A DNA stretch of 64,000 nt from Pseudarthrobacter sulfonivorans (GCF_014712225.1 NZ_JACXBW010000007.1:186001-250000), one strand, 5' to 3'; shown: positions 7,923-17,023, counted from the stretch's first letter. Numbers and translations are program-made. The notes: a model not told the origin generated them from the letters alone.

Positions 7923-9053
7923 ATGCGAGTCTTAGCAGCCATGAGCGGCGGAGTCGACTCCGCCGTAGCCGCAGCACGTGCCGTTGAAGCCGGCCACGAC
8001 GTCGTCGGCGTTCACCTTGCGCTGTCGAGGATGCCCGGCACGCTGCGGACGGGCAGTCGCGGCTGCTGCACCATCGAAGACTCGCGCGACGCCTGGCGCG
8101 CCTGCGACGTGCTGGGCATTCCTTATTACGTCTGGGACTTCTCGGAGCGCTTCAAGGAAGACGTCGTCCAGGATTTTATCGACGAATACGCTGCCGGCCG
8201 TACCCCCAATCCCTGCATGCGCTGCAACGAGCGGATCAAGTTTGCCGCCCTGCTGGAGAAAGCGATTGCCCTGGGATTCGACGCCGTCTGCACCGGCCAT
8301 TACGCGAAGGTCATCACCGACGCCGGCGGGAACCCGGAGCTCCACCGCGCAGCGGACTGGGCCAAGGACCAAAGCTACGTCCTGGGCGTGCTGACCCACG
8401 AGCAGCTCAAGCATTCCATGTTTCCGCTGGCCGAGACGCCGTCCAAGGCTGAAGTCCGGGCAGAGGCCGAGCGCCGCGGGCTCTCCGTGGCAAACAAGCC
8501 GGACAGCCACGACATCTGCTTCATCCCGGACGGTGACACCGCCGGCTGGCTGGCCGAAAAAATCGAGATGACCACCGGCGACATCGTGGATGAGACCGGA
8601 TCCAAGGTGGGCGAGCATCCGGGTGCAAACGCCTTCACTGTGGGCCAGCGCCGTGGCCTGAAGCTGGGCACGCCCGCAGCGGACGGCAAGCCAAGGTTTG
8701 TGCTGGAAATCCGGCCCAAGGAAAACAAGGTGGTGGTGGGGCCCCAGGCGCTGCTGGCCATCGACGAGATCCGCGGCATAAAGGTCTCCTGGGCGGGCCT
8801 GCCGATTGCGGAAATCGAAACGGGTGCCGAGTTTGAGTGCCATGCGCAGGTCCGCGCGCACGGCGACCCCGTGCCGGCAACCGCGCGCATGGTGCCCGTC
8901 CCCGGCGAGGAGGCCCCACAGTTGCTGGTGACCCTGACCGAACCGCTGCGGGGAGTGGCTCCCGGCCAGACGGTGGTCCTGTACCAGGGCACCCGCGTGC
9001 TTGGCCAGGCCACTATCGATGCCGCCCGTTCGTTGCAGCGCGCCGAACTTTAG
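7923..9053 (+). CDS. mnmA: tRNA-specific 2-thiouridylase MnmA
   Basis: A 376-residue enzyme that adenylates and thiolates wobble uridine 34 of tRNA-Lys, -Glu and -Gln with sulfur relayed from a cysteine desulfurase. The N-terminal PP-loop is [11 protein letters not shown]. The catalytic cysteines lie in [11 protein letters not shown] (near residue 98) and [10 protein letters not shown] (near residue 199). GHYAKV and [10 protein letters not shown] are further family motifs, and the C-terminal beta-barrel ends in [16 protein letters not shown]. The length is normal. It belongs functionally with the desulfurase at 5252-6484. A stem-loop follows the stop. Confidence 0.96.
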   Translation: MRVLAAMSGGVDSAVAAARAVEAGHDVVGVHLALSRMPGTLRTGSRGCCTIEDSRDAWRACDVLGIPYYVWDFSERFKEDVVQDFIDEYAAGRTPNPCMRCNERIKFAALLEKAIALGFDAVCTGHYAKVITDAGGNPELHRAADWAKDQSYVLGVLTHEQLKHSMFPLAETPSKAEVRAEAERRGLSVANKPDSHDICFIPDGDTAGWLAEKIEMTTGDIVDETGSKVGEHPGANAFTVGQRRGLKLGTPAADGKPRFVLEIRPKENKVVVGPQALLAIDEIRGIKVSWAGLPIAEIETGAEFECHAQVRAHGDPVPATARMVPVPGEEAPQLLVTLTEPLRGVAPGQTVVLYQGTRVLGQATIDAARSLQRAEL

Positions 9054-9067
9054 GTAGCTCTGGTCGG

Positions 9068-9105
9068 CCTGAGCAGAATCTTCGCCCCCGCTCAGGTAAA
9101 TTTTG
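9068..9105 (+). terminator. Probable rho-independent terminator after mnmA
   Basis: CCTGAGC (9068-9074) pairs with GCTCAGG (9090-9096) across a 15-nt loop and is followed by TAAATTTTG. The stem is short, so efficiency is uncertain. Confidence 0.45.
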
Positions 9106-9122
9106 TGTCTCAACTCACAAAA
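9101..9122. repeat. Inverted repeat upstream of the peptide ABC operon
   Basis: TTTTGTG (9101-9107) and CACAAAA (9116-9122) form a perfect 7-bp inverted repeat with an 8-bp spacer. It could be an operator for the downstream transporter or part of the mnmA terminator region. No regulator gene is adjacent. Confidence 0.4.
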
Positions 9123-9171
9123 ATGCCGGTTGATGAGTCCGGTGTCTGATTGAATCTAGGCATCAGGACAG

Positions 9172-9217
9172 CGCGCTGCCCGCCCGAGTAAACACCCCTA
9201 GGCGGGCGGCAAGCGCG
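9172..9217 (+). repeat. Stem-loop in the leader of the peptide-binding protein gene
   Basis: GCCCGCC (9178-9184) pairs with GGCGGGC (9201-9207), and CGCGCT (9172-9177) with AGCGCG (9212-9217), leaving a 4-nt bulge. This is a stable structure just before the ribosome site of the binding-protein gene. It may stabilise mRNA or modulate translation; I do not recognise a riboswitch. Confidence 0.4.
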
Positions 9218-9242
9218 TACTCATCGAACAGAAGGTTCACAG

Positions 9243-10883
9243 ATGACCAAGAGCACTAAAGCCTTGCGCAGCGCAATCGCGCTCGCAGGCGTTTCCGCCT
9301 TCGCCTTGACTGCCTGCACGGGCCCCTCCGGCGGCGGCGGAAACAGCGCCACACCAGGGGATTCCTCGGGAAGCACCATTACGTACGGCACAACCGATAA
9401 GGTCACCGCCCTGGACCCGGCAGGTTCCTACGACAACGGCTCGTTCATGGTGATGAACCAGGTTTACTCCTTCCTGTTGAATTCGAAGCCCGGCGGCGCT
9501 GAGCCGGTGCCGGACCTGGCGGAATCGTCGTCGTTCACGAAGCCCACCGAATTCACCGTCAAGCTCAAGAGCGGACTCAAATGGGCCAACGGGCACGACT
9601 TGGATTCCAAGGACGTCAAGTTCTCCTTTGACCGCCAGACAAAGATTAATGACCCCAATGGGCCGGCATCATTGCTGACCAACATCGAGTCAATTGCGAC
9701 GCCCGACGCCACCACCGTGGTGTTCACGCTTAAGCAAGCCAACGACCAGACGTTCGCCCAGATCCTGCAAAGCCCCGCCGCTCCGATCGTTGACGACGAA
9801 GTCTTCCCGGCAGACAAGCTCCTCAGCGACGACGAGATCGTTAAGGCGAACGCTTTCTACGGTCAGTACGTCATCGACTCCTACAGCAAGAACACGCTGG
9901 TCAGCCTGAAGGCATGGCCGGATTACAAAGGCGTCCTGGGCAAGCCCGCCAACGCAGGGGCGACCATCAAGTACTACACCGACCAGACGAACATGAAGCT
10001 GGAGGTCAAGGGCGGGCAGATCGATGTTGCCAACCGCAGCCTGAGCGCGACGGACATCGACGACCTCAAGAAAGACTCCAGCGTCACTGTCAATATCGGC
10101 CCCGGCGGCGAGATGCGCTACGTCGTTTTCAACTTCGACACCATGCCTTTCGGAGCGAAGACCGCGGAAGCGGATCCTCAGAAGGCCCTGGCGGTCCGCC
10201 AGGCGGTGGCCAACCTCGTAGACCGTCAGGCTATTTCCGACCAGGTGTACAAGGGCACGTACCTGCCAATGTGGTCCAACGTCCCGTCGGGTTTCCTGGG
10301 CGCCAATGAGTCCTTCAAGCAGGCCTACGGCGACGGCTCCGGCAAACCCAGCCTTGACAAGGCCAAGAAGGTCTTGTCGGATGCCGGCATCACCGGCCCG
10401 GTGACCATCAAGCTGCAGTACAACCCCGACCACTACGGCAAGTCCTCCGGCGACGAATACGGCATGGTCAAGGACCAGCTGGAGAAGAGCGGGCTGTTCA
10501 CGGTGGATCTGCAGTCCACTGAGTGGGTCACCTACAACTCGGCCTCGAAGAAGGACGGCTACCCGGTCTATCAGCTGGGCTGGTTCCCCGACTTCAGTGA
10601 CCCGGACAACTACCTGACGCCGTTCTTCCCCAAGGGCGGCTACATCAACAACCACTACTCCAACACGGAGGTCGAATCGCTCATCGCCAAGCAGTTGGTC
10701 ACGGCGGACAAGTCGGAGCGCGAGAAGACCATCCAGGAAGTCCAGAATCAGCTGGCCAAGGACATCTCCACCTTGCCGTTGCTGCAGGGGGCCCAGGTAG
10801 CTGTTTCAGGGAAGGGCGTGAAGGGCGTGGATTCCACTCTGGACGCGTCGTTCAAGTTCCGGCTCGGCCAGGTTTCCAAGTAA
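9243..10883 (+). CDS. Peptide/oligopeptide ABC transporter substrate-binding lipoprotein (family 5)
   Basis: A 546-residue secreted solute-binding lipoprotein. The signal peptide has Lys/Arg at the start, a hydrophobic core and the lipobox ALTAC with lipidated Cys25, followed by a Gly/Ser-rich tether. The mature domain has family-5 features: YGTTDKVTALDPAGSYDNGS, then VYSFLLNSKPGGAEPVPDLAES, FTVKLKSGLKWANGHDLDSKDVKFSF and YQLGWFPDFSDPDNYLTPFF. It would capture di- or oligopeptides and deliver them to the permeases encoded next. The ribosome site is GAAGG. A strong stem-loop after the gene probably keeps the binding protein in excess over the membrane parts. Confidence 0.93.
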   Translation: MTKSTKALRSAIALAGVSAFALTACTGPSGGGGNSATPGDSSGSTITYGTTDKVTALDPAGSYDNGSFMVMNQVYSFLLNSKPGGAEPVPDLAESSSFTKPTEFTVKLKSGLKWANGHDLDSKDVKFSFDRQTKINDPNGPASLLTNIESIATPDATTVVFTLKQANDQTFAQILQSPAAPIVDDEVFPADKLLSDDEIVKANAFYGQYVIDSYSKNTLVSLKAWPDYKGVLGKPANAGATIKYYTDQTNMKLEVKGGQIDVANRSLSATDIDDLKKDSSVTVNIGPGGEMRYVVFNFDTMPFGAKTAEADPQKALAVRQAVANLVDRQAISDQVYKGTYLPMWSNVPSGFLGANESFKQAYGDGSGKPSLDKAKKVLSDAGITGPVTIKLQYNPDHYGKSSGDEYGMVKDQLEKSGLFTVDLQSTEWVTYNSASKKDGYPVYQLGWFPDFSDPDNYLTPFFPKGGYINNHYSNTEVESLIAKQLVTADKSEREKTIQEVQNQLAKDISTLPLLQGAQVAVSGKGVKGVDSTLDASFKFRLGQVSK

Positions 10884-10920
10884 ACGGCCGGCTCCGGTAA
10901 CGCCCCAAAGTAACCCGCGT

Positions 10921-10957
10921 CAGGAGGTGGGGCCCCCGCGGCCCCGCCTCCTGCGTT
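10921..10957 (+). terminator. Intercistronic terminator/attenuator between binding protein and permease genes
   Basis: The arms CAGGAGGTGGGGCC (10921-10934) and GGCCCCGCCTCCTG (10940-10953) pair over 14 bp with one T-G wobble and a 5-nt loop, followed by CG and TTTT. This would partly terminate transcription after the binding-protein gene, a usual way to set stoichiometry in such operons. Confidence 0.75.
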
Positions 10958-10997
10958 TTGGGTCCACATATTCAGTTTCAAACCAAGCAGGGACAGC

Positions 10998-12080
10998 ATG
11001 ACTACCTTGATTGATACGCCGCCACCAACAGTTGCGGCCCCCAAGTCCAAATCCGCCGGAGGTGGCCTCGGGAAGTACATCCTGGTCCGCTTCCTGCTGA
11101 TCTTCCCCACGATCTTTATCCTCGTCACCCTGGTGTTCTTCCTCATGCGGATCACGGGCGATCCCATTACAGCAGCCCAGGGCGGCCGCCTTCCGCAAGA
11201 GCAAATTGACGCGTTGGTTCACCAGGCCGGCTACGACAGGCCGCTCTTCATTCAGTACCTCGAGTATCTTGGCCAGATCGCCACCGGAAACTTCGGCCGC
11301 ACCATTTCTGACGGCAGGCCCGTGATTGAGATGCTCGCCAAATTTGGTGCCGCCACCCTTGAACTGGCCATTAACTCACTTGTTGTGGCGCTGCTGGTGG
11401 GCATTCCGCTCGGCATGTTCGCCGCACACAAGCGGGACAAGGTTCCCGACGCCTTGCTGCGCTTCTTCGCCATCCTCTGCTACGCCACGCCCGTCTTCTT
11501 TGCGGGCCTGCTCCTGAAGCTCACCTTTTCCGTCGGCCTGGGCTGGTTTCCAGTTGCCGGCCGCGCTTCCACCACAACCGAACTGGCCATGAGCCGGTTA
11601 TCGGCGCCCACGGGCATCTACTGGCTGGACGCCCTGCGGAGCAACGATCTGGCAGCCTTCGGCGACATCGTCCACCACGCGGTCCTGCCGGCCATCGCGC
11701 TGGGGCTTTTGACAGCCGGTGTCTTCCTTCGCCTTGTTCGCACGAACGTGATTGGTACCCTCGGCAAAGACTACGTCGAGGCCGGCCGGTCCCGCGGAGT
11801 GAGCGAATACCGGCTGGTGACCAAGCACGCCTATAAGCCTGCATTGATCCCCATCATCACCGTCATGGGCCTCCAGATCGCGCTGCTGCTTGGCGGTGCT
11901 GTGCTGACGGAGACCACTTTCGAGTGGAAGGGCCTCGGCTACCAGCTGGCGCAGTACCTGACGGCCCGCGACTTTGTGGCCGTCCAGGGCATCGTGATGC
12001 TGCTGGCCGTCATTGTGGCGGTCACTAACTTTGTGGTGGATATCCTGGCCGCCCTTATCGATCCGCGGGTGAGGTACTGA
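10998..12080 (+). CDS. Peptide ABC transporter permease, DppB-type
   Basis: A 360-residue inner-membrane permease with about six membrane helices, the first at YILVRFLLIFPTIFILVTLVFFL after a basic N-terminal tail. The cytoplasmic coupling loop is the EAA-type motif EAGRSRGVSEYRLVTKHAYKP. The binding-protein-dependent transport fold covers LELAINSLVVALLVGIPLGM to the C-terminus, which ends in the family-typical DILAALIDPRVRY. It forms the channel with the DppC-type protein, whose ATG overlaps this gene's TGA. Confidence 0.92.
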   Translation: MTTLIDTPPPTVAAPKSKSAGGGLGKYILVRFLLIFPTIFILVTLVFFLMRITGDPITAAQGGRLPQEQIDALVHQAGYDRPLFIQYLEYLGQIATGNFGRTISDGRPVIEMLAKFGAATLELAINSLVVALLVGIPLGMFAAHKRDKVPDALLRFFAILCYATPVFFAGLLLKLTFSVGLGWFPVAGRASTTTELAMSRLSAPTGIYWLDALRSNDLAAFGDIVHHAVLPAIALGLLTAGVFLRLVRTNVIGTLGKDYVEAGRSRGVSEYRLVTKHAYKPALIPIITVMGLQIALLLGGAVLTETTFEWKGLGYQLAQYLTARDFVAVQGIVMLLAVIVAVTNFVVDILAALIDPRVRY

Positions 12081-13072
12081 TGAGCACCGAAGCATTTACG
12101 CCAGCCAAAAAGTCCCTGCTGGACAGGCTGCCCGTCTCGTCACATATCCGGCGCAGCGTTGGCCTGCAGCGCACCATGCTGCTGATCGGCGTCGTATTGT
12201 GCGCTGTGTTCCTGGTGGCGGCCATTTTTGCGCCGCTGCTCGCACCGTACGGCTACTCCCAGATTTCCGACGACGCCGGAACGTTTCCTGCGCAGGCTGC
12301 ACCGGGTGGCAAGCATCCCTGGGGCACCACTGTGGGTGGCTACGACGTCTTGTCCCGCGTGATCTGGGGATCGCAGACAGCGGCCACGGTGATCGTGGTT
12401 GCCGTCCTCATGGCCATCTTCATCGGGGTCTTCCTGGGCCTGGTCAGCGGCTACTTTGGCGGCTGGCTGGACCGGATCCTGGTTGTGGTCGCTGACGCGA
12501 TCTACGCGTTCCCGACCCTCCTCCTGGCCATCGTGGTCTCAATCGCGATTAACAAGGGACAGTCCGGCTTCTGGGGCGGAATCCTCGCGTGTGGTTTTGC
12601 CATCACCGCCGTGTTTGTACCGCAGTATTTCCGGGTGATCAGGGCTGAGACCATCCGGCTCAAAGCCGAACCGTTTGTGGAATCCGCCCAGGTGGTGGGT
12701 GCCTCAAGCGCACGGATCATCGGCAGGCACATTTTCGCCAACGCCACCCGCACGCTTCCCCTGATCTTCACGCTGAACGCCTCGGAGGCTATCCTCACGC
12801 TGGCCGGGCTGGGCTTCCTCGGGTTCGGTATCGAACCGAGCTCCGCTGCCGAATGGGGCTTCGACCTGAACAAGGCGATGTCCGATGCGTCGTCAGGTAT
12901 CTGGTGGACGGGCGTGTTTCCGGGTGCGGCGATCGTCCTCACAGTCCTGGGACTGACCCTGGTGGGGGAGAGCATGAATGACCTGAACGATCCGCGCCTG
13001 CGTGGACGCAGACGGGCAGGTTCCAAGCGCAAAGGCACAGAAGTGAAGAACCAGACGGAGGTGTCCGCATGA
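12080..13072 (+). CDS. Peptide ABC transporter permease, DppC-type
   Basis: A 330-residue permease. The short cytoplasmic N-terminus is followed by a first helix (LLIGVVLCAVFLVAAIFAPLL), then GGKHPWGTTVGGYDVLSRVIWGSQ, the DppC/OppC signature before the second helix. The EAA-type loop is SAQVVGASSARIIGRHIFANA, and the last part has TLTLVGESMNDLNDPRLRGRR, typical of the family. It is translationally coupled at both ends (ATGA overlaps) with the other permease and the ATPase. Confidence 0.92.
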   Translation: MSTEAFTPAKKSLLDRLPVSSHIRRSVGLQRTMLLIGVVLCAVFLVAAIFAPLLAPYGYSQISDDAGTFPAQAAPGGKHPWGTTVGGYDVLSRVIWGSQTAATVIVVAVLMAIFIGVFLGLVSGYFGGWLDRILVVVADAIYAFPTLLLAIVVSIAINKGQSGFWGGILACGFAITAVFVPQYFRVIRAETIRLKAEPFVESAQVVGASSARIIGRHIFANATRTLPLIFTLNASEAILTLAGLGFLGFGIEPSSAAEWGFDLNKAMSDASSGIWWTGVFPGAAIVLTVLGLTLVGESMNDLNDPRLRGRRRAGSKRKGTEVKNQTEVSA

Positions 13073-14775
13073 GCGGTCCGGAGATTATCGAAACCAGCGC
13101 CGGGCAGCCCACGGGACATGTCCTGGACATCGACCACCTCAAAGTCACATTCGCCACCGACGGGGGCGACGTTTACGCGGTCAAGGATGTGAGCCTGGAC
13201 GTCCGTCCCGGCGAAGTCCTGGCCATCGTGGGCGAATCCGGCTCGGGCAAGACAGTGACCGCGAAAACCATCCTCGGGCTCCTGCCCGAGACCGCCACCA
13301 TCGGCGGCGCGGTCCTGATCAATGGGAACAATGTGATCACCGTGAGCGCCTCGAAGCTGAGGCAGATCCGCGGCCGCGATGTGGCCATGGTGTTCCAGGA
13401 ACCGTCCACCGCGCTGAACCCGGTTTTCACCGTCGGCTGGCAGATCGCCGAGGGCATCCGTGCCCACGCCGCCGGCGGCAAGCGCGTCACGGCCAAGGAA
13501 GCCAAAGCCCGGGCCATCGAAGCGCTACGCAAAGTGGGGATCCCCGACCCGGAGCATCGCGTCAACTACTATCCGCATCAGTTCTCCGGCGGCCAGAAGC
13601 AGCGCGTGGTGATCGCGGCGGCCCTGGCGCTCAACCCGGGCCTCATCGTGGCGGATGAGCCCACCACCGCCCTGGACGTCACCGTCCAGGCGGAGATCCT
13701 GGAGCTCCTGCGCGACCTGCGGGACAAATACGGCACCTCGATCGTGCTGATCACCCACAACATGGGAGTTGTGGCGGACCTCGCGGACCGGGTGGTGGTG
13801 ATGTACCAGGGTGACGTTGTGGAGGAGGCGCCTGCGCGGGTGCTGTTCGCGGAACCGAAGCAGGACTACACCAGGAAGCTGCTGGCAGCGGTGCCGCACC
13901 TGGGCCGGAATTCGGCGTCGGAAGGCCTGAAGGAACGCGCCCACAAAAACTCGCCCGTGCTGGTGGACGCCACCAACCTGACCATCGAGTACCCCGGCCG
14001 GCTGGGGACGCCGGCCTTCAAAGCCGTGGACGGAGTCAGCTTCACCGTCTCCGAAGGGGAGGTGTTTGGGCTGGTGGGGGAATCCGGCTCAGGGAAAACC
14101 ACCATCGGCCGCGCCATCGCGGGTCTGAACCGGACCACTGGCGGCAGCCTGAAGGTGCTCGGCTACGAAATGCTGAACTTCAAGGAACGCACGTTCAAAC
14201 CGCTCCGGAAGGACATTGGCTTTGTCTTCCAGGATCCGGCCGCGTCCTTCAACCCGCAGCTGACCATCGGGGACTGCGTGGCGGAGCCCATGCTCATCCA
14301 CACCAATCCCAGCCCGGCTCAGGCGCGCAAACGCGTCGGTGAGCTGCTCGAATCAGTGCAGCTGCCGGCGTCGTACGCTGACCGGTACCCGCACGAGCTC
14401 TCCGGCGGCCAGCGCCAACGAGCTTCGCTGGCGCGTGCGCTCATCCTGAACCCCAGGCTGCTGATCGCCGACGAGCCGACGTCGGCGCTGGACGTTTCGG
14501 TGCAGGCGAAGGTGCTTGAACTCTTCAAGGAAATCCAGGCGGAGTTCGGGTTTGCGGCGCTGTTCATCAGTCATGACCTTGCCGTGGTGGACATCCTCTC
14601 GCAGTGGGTGGGCGTGCTGTACAAGGGCAAGCTGGTGGAACAGGGGATCGGCAGCCAGGTGATGGGGGCTCCGCAGCACGACTACACCAAGCGGCTGATC
14701 GCGTCCCTGCCCGTCCCGGATCCGGACGAGCAGGCACGGCGCCGGGCGGCACACCGGGCGTTGCTGGCCACATAG
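13069..14775 (+). CDS. Fused double ATPase of peptide ABC transporter (DppD-DppF type)
   Basis: A 568-residue protein with two complete ABC ATPase domains in one chain. Domain 1 (about 20-285) has Walker A GESGSGKT, signature FSGGQKQR and Walker B LIVADEPTTALD. Domain 2 (about 300-560) has Walker A GESGSGKT, signature LSGGQRQR and Walker B LLIADEPTSALD. In many bacteria these are separate DppD and DppF subunits; fusion is common in actinobacteria. It energises peptide uptake by the preceding permeases. The TAG stop is the first half of a TAGACT box that probably drives the next gene. Confidence 0.95.
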   Translation: MSGPEIIETSAGQPTGHVLDIDHLKVTFATDGGDVYAVKDVSLDVRPGEVLAIVGESGSGKTVTAKTILGLLPETATIGGAVLINGNNVITVSASKLRQIRGRDVAMVFQEPSTALNPVFTVGWQIAEGIRAHAAGGKRVTAKEAKARAIEALRKVGIPDPEHRVNYYPHQFSGGQKQRVVIAAALALNPGLIVADEPTTALDVTVQAEILELLRDLRDKYGTSIVLITHNMGVVADLADRVVVMYQGDVVEEAPARVLFAEPKQDYTRKLLAAVPHLGRNSASEGLKERAHKNSPVLVDATNLTIEYPGRLGTPAFKAVDGVSFTVSEGEVFGLVGESGSGKTTIGRAIAGLNRTTGGSLKVLGYEMLNFKERTFKPLRKDIGFVFQDPAASFNPQLTIGDCVAEPMLIHTNPSPAQARKRVGELLESVQLPASYADRYPHELSGGQRQRASLARALILNPRLLIADEPTSALDVSVQAKVLELFKEIQAEFGFAALFISHDLAVVDILSQWVGVLYKGKLVEQGIGSQVMGAPQHDYTKRLIASLPVPDPDEQARRRAAHRALLAT

Positions 14776-14778
14776 ACT
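14773..14778 (+). promoter_or_regulatory. -10 box of a leaderless chorismate mutase promoter, overlapping the upstream stop codon
   Basis: TAGACT, whose TAG is the ATPase stop codon, is followed by TGGACC and the ATG at 14785. The spacer is identical to that of the leaderless trmL start, and no ribosome site is present. Confidence 0.55.
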
Positions 14779-14784
14779 TGGACC

Positions 14785-15171
14785 ATGACGCAGCAAAACC
14801 ATGATGTTCCCGATGCCGAAACCTACGACGCCGCCGCAAGTTCGCTGGGCGGCCAGGTAGACAACTCGGTGATGGCGGAACTGCTGTCAATCCGGTCCAG
14901 CATCGACAACATCGATGCCACCCTGGTCTATCTCCTGGCTGAACGGTTCAAAGCGACGCAGAAGGTGGGCTTCCTCAAAGCCGCGCACCGGCTCCCGGCA
15001 GGGGATCCGGGCCGCGAAAGCGCCCAGATCGCCCGGTTGCGGCGGCTGGCTGAGGATGCCCACCTCGACCCGGCCTTTGCCGAGAAGTTCCTGAATTTCA
15101 TCATCGGTGAGGTCATCCGCCATCACGAAGCCATCGCCGAGGACCACCAGGCTGCTGCAGAGTGGAAGTAA
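14785..15171 (+). CDS. Chorismate mutase (AroQ type)
   Basis: A 128-residue all-helical mutase converting chorismate to prephenate for Phe/Tyr synthesis. The AroQ pattern is visible: LLSIRSSIDNIDATLVYLLAERFKATQKVG (helix 1, with the Arg and Lys that contact substrate), then DPGRESAQIARLRRLAEDAHL and FAEKFLNFIIGEVIRHHEAIA. There is no signal peptide, so it is cytoplasmic. Actinobacterial enzymes of this size are often activated by DAHP synthase (family knowledge; the partner is not in the window). It overlaps the next gene by 10 bp, suggesting coupling. Confidence 0.88.
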   Translation: MTQQNHDVPDAETYDAAASSLGGQVDNSVMAELLSIRSSIDNIDATLVYLLAERFKATQKVGFLKAAHRLPAGDPGRESAQIARLRRLAEDAHLDPAFAEKFLNFIIGEVIRHHEAIAEDHQAAAEWK

Positions 15172-16172
15172 CAGCCACCGCGCTGGGGCCCTGGCCGGGG
15201 GAAGACCCGGTTGAGGCCGCGCGGATCATCCGCGGCGAACTTGGCAGCCCGCACCTGCCGTTCCTGGCTGAACTTCCGGACCGCGGTGTCGGTTCGGATG
15301 CCCTGGGCCGCACGGCTTCAGTGCTGGTGGAGCTGGCTGTGGATGTACAGCCGTATGGTTGGCGGCTCGTGGACCGGCCCGGCAAGGATTTCCGCCGGGC
15401 CGCTTCGGCGCTGTCCACGGACATCAACGTCCTGGCGGACGTGGCAGGCGGGGAGGACACTCCCGCCGGCGAACTCAAAGTCCAGCTCCTGGGTCCGCTC
15501 AGCCTGGCCGCCGGGCTGCATCTGCACAACGGCGAACGCGCCCTGATCGACTACGGCGCCCGCCGGGACATTGCCGCCTCCCTGGCGGCCGGCGTCGGCA
15601 GCTACCTGTCACGGGTCGCCAGCGCCGTGCCGGACGCGAAGCTGGTGGTCCAGCTCGACGAACCTGACATTGCCGCCGTACTGGGCGGCACCATTCCGAC
15701 GTCGAGCGGTTACCGCACGTTGCGCGCAGTGGGCGGGCAGGAGGTCACCGAGTCCTGGCAGCAGGTCATTGAGGCGCTCAGGGCCGCCGGCGCCGTCGAA
15801 ATCGTTGTCGCAGTGCCCGAGGTGGAGGCCCCGATCGAACGGATCGTGAGGGCGGGCGCGGATGGCGTGGCCGTTCCGTTGAAGGCTCTGACAGCCAGGC
15901 AGTGGGAGCAGTTGGCCGCCGCCGTGGAGGCGGGCAAGCGGGTCTGGGCCGGTGCATTGGACCCGAACGGACGCACTTTGCCGAAAGTGGCAGACGCCGT
16001 CGAGTCCGTCTGGCGGCCGTGGCACCAGATGGGACTGCCGGCGTCGTCTCTGGGCAGTGTCCGGGTCACGCCCGCCGCGGGACTGGCAGGCCTCACGCCG
16101 TCGGCCGCAACTGCCGTGCTGGGCAGGCTGACCCAAATGGCCGACGGGTTGAACCAGCGGGCGCACGGGTAA
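15162..16172 (+). CDS. Cysteine-free MetE-fold (cobalamin-independent methionine synthase-like) protein
   Basis: A 336-residue protein resembling the C-terminal barrel of MetE and uroporphyrinogen decarboxylase-like enzymes: GPWPGEDPVEAARIIRGEL at the start, LKVQLLGPLSLAAGLHL, KLVVQLDEPDIAAVLGG and SVRVTPAAGLAGLTP near the end. Database entries often call such proteins methionine synthase. However, the translation has no cysteine, so the His-Cys-Cys zinc site of true MetE is missing and canonical methyl transfer to homocysteine is unlikely. A GTG start overlaps the chorismate mutase gene, so the pair is probably co-translated. The real reaction is unknown. Confidence 0.7.
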   Translation: MEVTATALGPWPGEDPVEAARIIRGELGSPHLPFLAELPDRGVGSDALGRTASVLVELAVDVQPYGWRLVDRPGKDFRRAASALSTDINVLADVAGGEDTPAGELKVQLLGPLSLAAGLHLHNGERALIDYGARRDIAASLAAGVGSYLSRVASAVPDAKLVVQLDEPDIAAVLGGTIPTSSGYRTLRAVGGQEVTESWQQVIEALRAAGAVEIVVAVPEVEAPIERIVRAGADGVAVPLKALTARQWEQLAAAVEAGKRVWAGALDPNGRTLPKVADAVESVWRPWHQMGLPASSLGSVRVTPAAGLAGLTPSAATAVLGRLTQMADGLNQRAHG

Positions 16173-16309
16173 CGGCAACGGGGGCCCACGCCCACAGGGT
16201 TCCCTGGCCGGGCTTGCGAGGCTAGGGTGCGGGTGGGGAGGGTCACTTTTCGCCCAATATCAGCGATTATCGGACCGGAAGCGACCCTGCGTTGCGTTGG
16301 GCTTTGAGG

Positions 16310-17023
16310 TTACCTGCGGTCTTCCCAACGGTCCGGCTGGGCGTAGCGGGGCAGGAAGTTCTGCGCAGTGCTGCCGCCAACGTACGGGCGCAGCCGGTAC
16401 TGCATGTGGCCGGCGTAGACCAGCACTTCGCCAATCTGCGGCTGGAGGACCTTGACCTGGATCCGGTGCCGTCCGATGCCGTTGGCGTCTTCCTCCCACC
16501 ACTGCTCGGCGTACGCCTTGGCATCCAAGGCTGCCGGCAGCGGCAGCCGGAGATGGCCAAGGAACAGCCGTGAGTCCTCGGACACCCCGCGCAGCCTGCC
16601 CTCCTCTGTGACGCTGAGTTTCAGGTCGGTAACCATGCGCCGGAACCTGCCCAGGTAGTCCACCAGCCGCGGGCCGCCGTCCGATTCCACGAGGCTGGTG
16701 GTGTCCTGGAAAATCCTGCTGCGGCCCGGGAAACGGATCTCGCGCCGCGCGGTGAGGCTGGGGCGTCCGAACGGATCAAGGTGCGCGTGGTTTTCGATCC
16801 GGAACGGGATGCCTGCCCCGAATTCCGGGAAGAACGCTTCTTCCCCGGACGTAAGCTTCAGCAGCGGCCGCAACCACGCCTGGCGGCAGCCGGCGACGTC
16901 GAAAACGCCTTCGCCAACGCCATAGTGTCCGGAGCCCGGCAGGAGCGAAAAGTACTCCTGCAGCTCCGGTTGCAGCCGGGTGAACTCCTTGCCTAAGGCC
17001 TGCTGGTAGATGGGGACGTTCAT
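16310..17023 (-). CDS. DUF4166 domain protein
   Basis: A protein of about 237 residues with no signal peptide or membrane segment. It matches the DUF4166 family in layout: IYQQALGKEFTRLQPELQEYF at the N-terminus, FPEFGAGIPFRIENHA and REIRFPGRSRIFQDT in the middle, DYLGRFRRMVTDLKLSV, and LRPYVGGSTAQNFLP near the end. Function is unknown; some relatives are fused to short-chain dehydrogenase-like domains, but this copy stands alone. ATG 17023 has an ideal site (GGAGG, 6-nt spacing). It is convergent with the operon ending at 16172 and divergent from mtrA. Confidence 0.72.
   Translation of the reverse strand: MNVPIYQQALGKEFTRLQPELQEYFSLLPGSGHYGVGEGVFDVAGCRQAWLRPLLKLTSGEEAFFPEFGAGIPFRIENHAHLDPFGRPSLTARREIRFPGRSRIFQDTTSLVESDGGPRLVDYLGRFRRMVTDLKLSVTEEGRLRGVSEDSRLFLGHLRLPLPAALDAKAYAEQWWEEDANGIGRHRIQVKVLQPQIGEVLVYAGHMQYRLRPYVGGSTAQNFLPRYAQPDRWEDRR

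Noticed and set aside
7932..9113. A 393-codon minus-strand frame across mnmA
   Set aside because: It is the complement of well-conserved MnmA motifs and has no ribosome site.
9130..9160. Hammerhead-like core (TTGATGAGTCC) in the transporter leader
   Set aside because: The required GAAA and flanking stems are missing.
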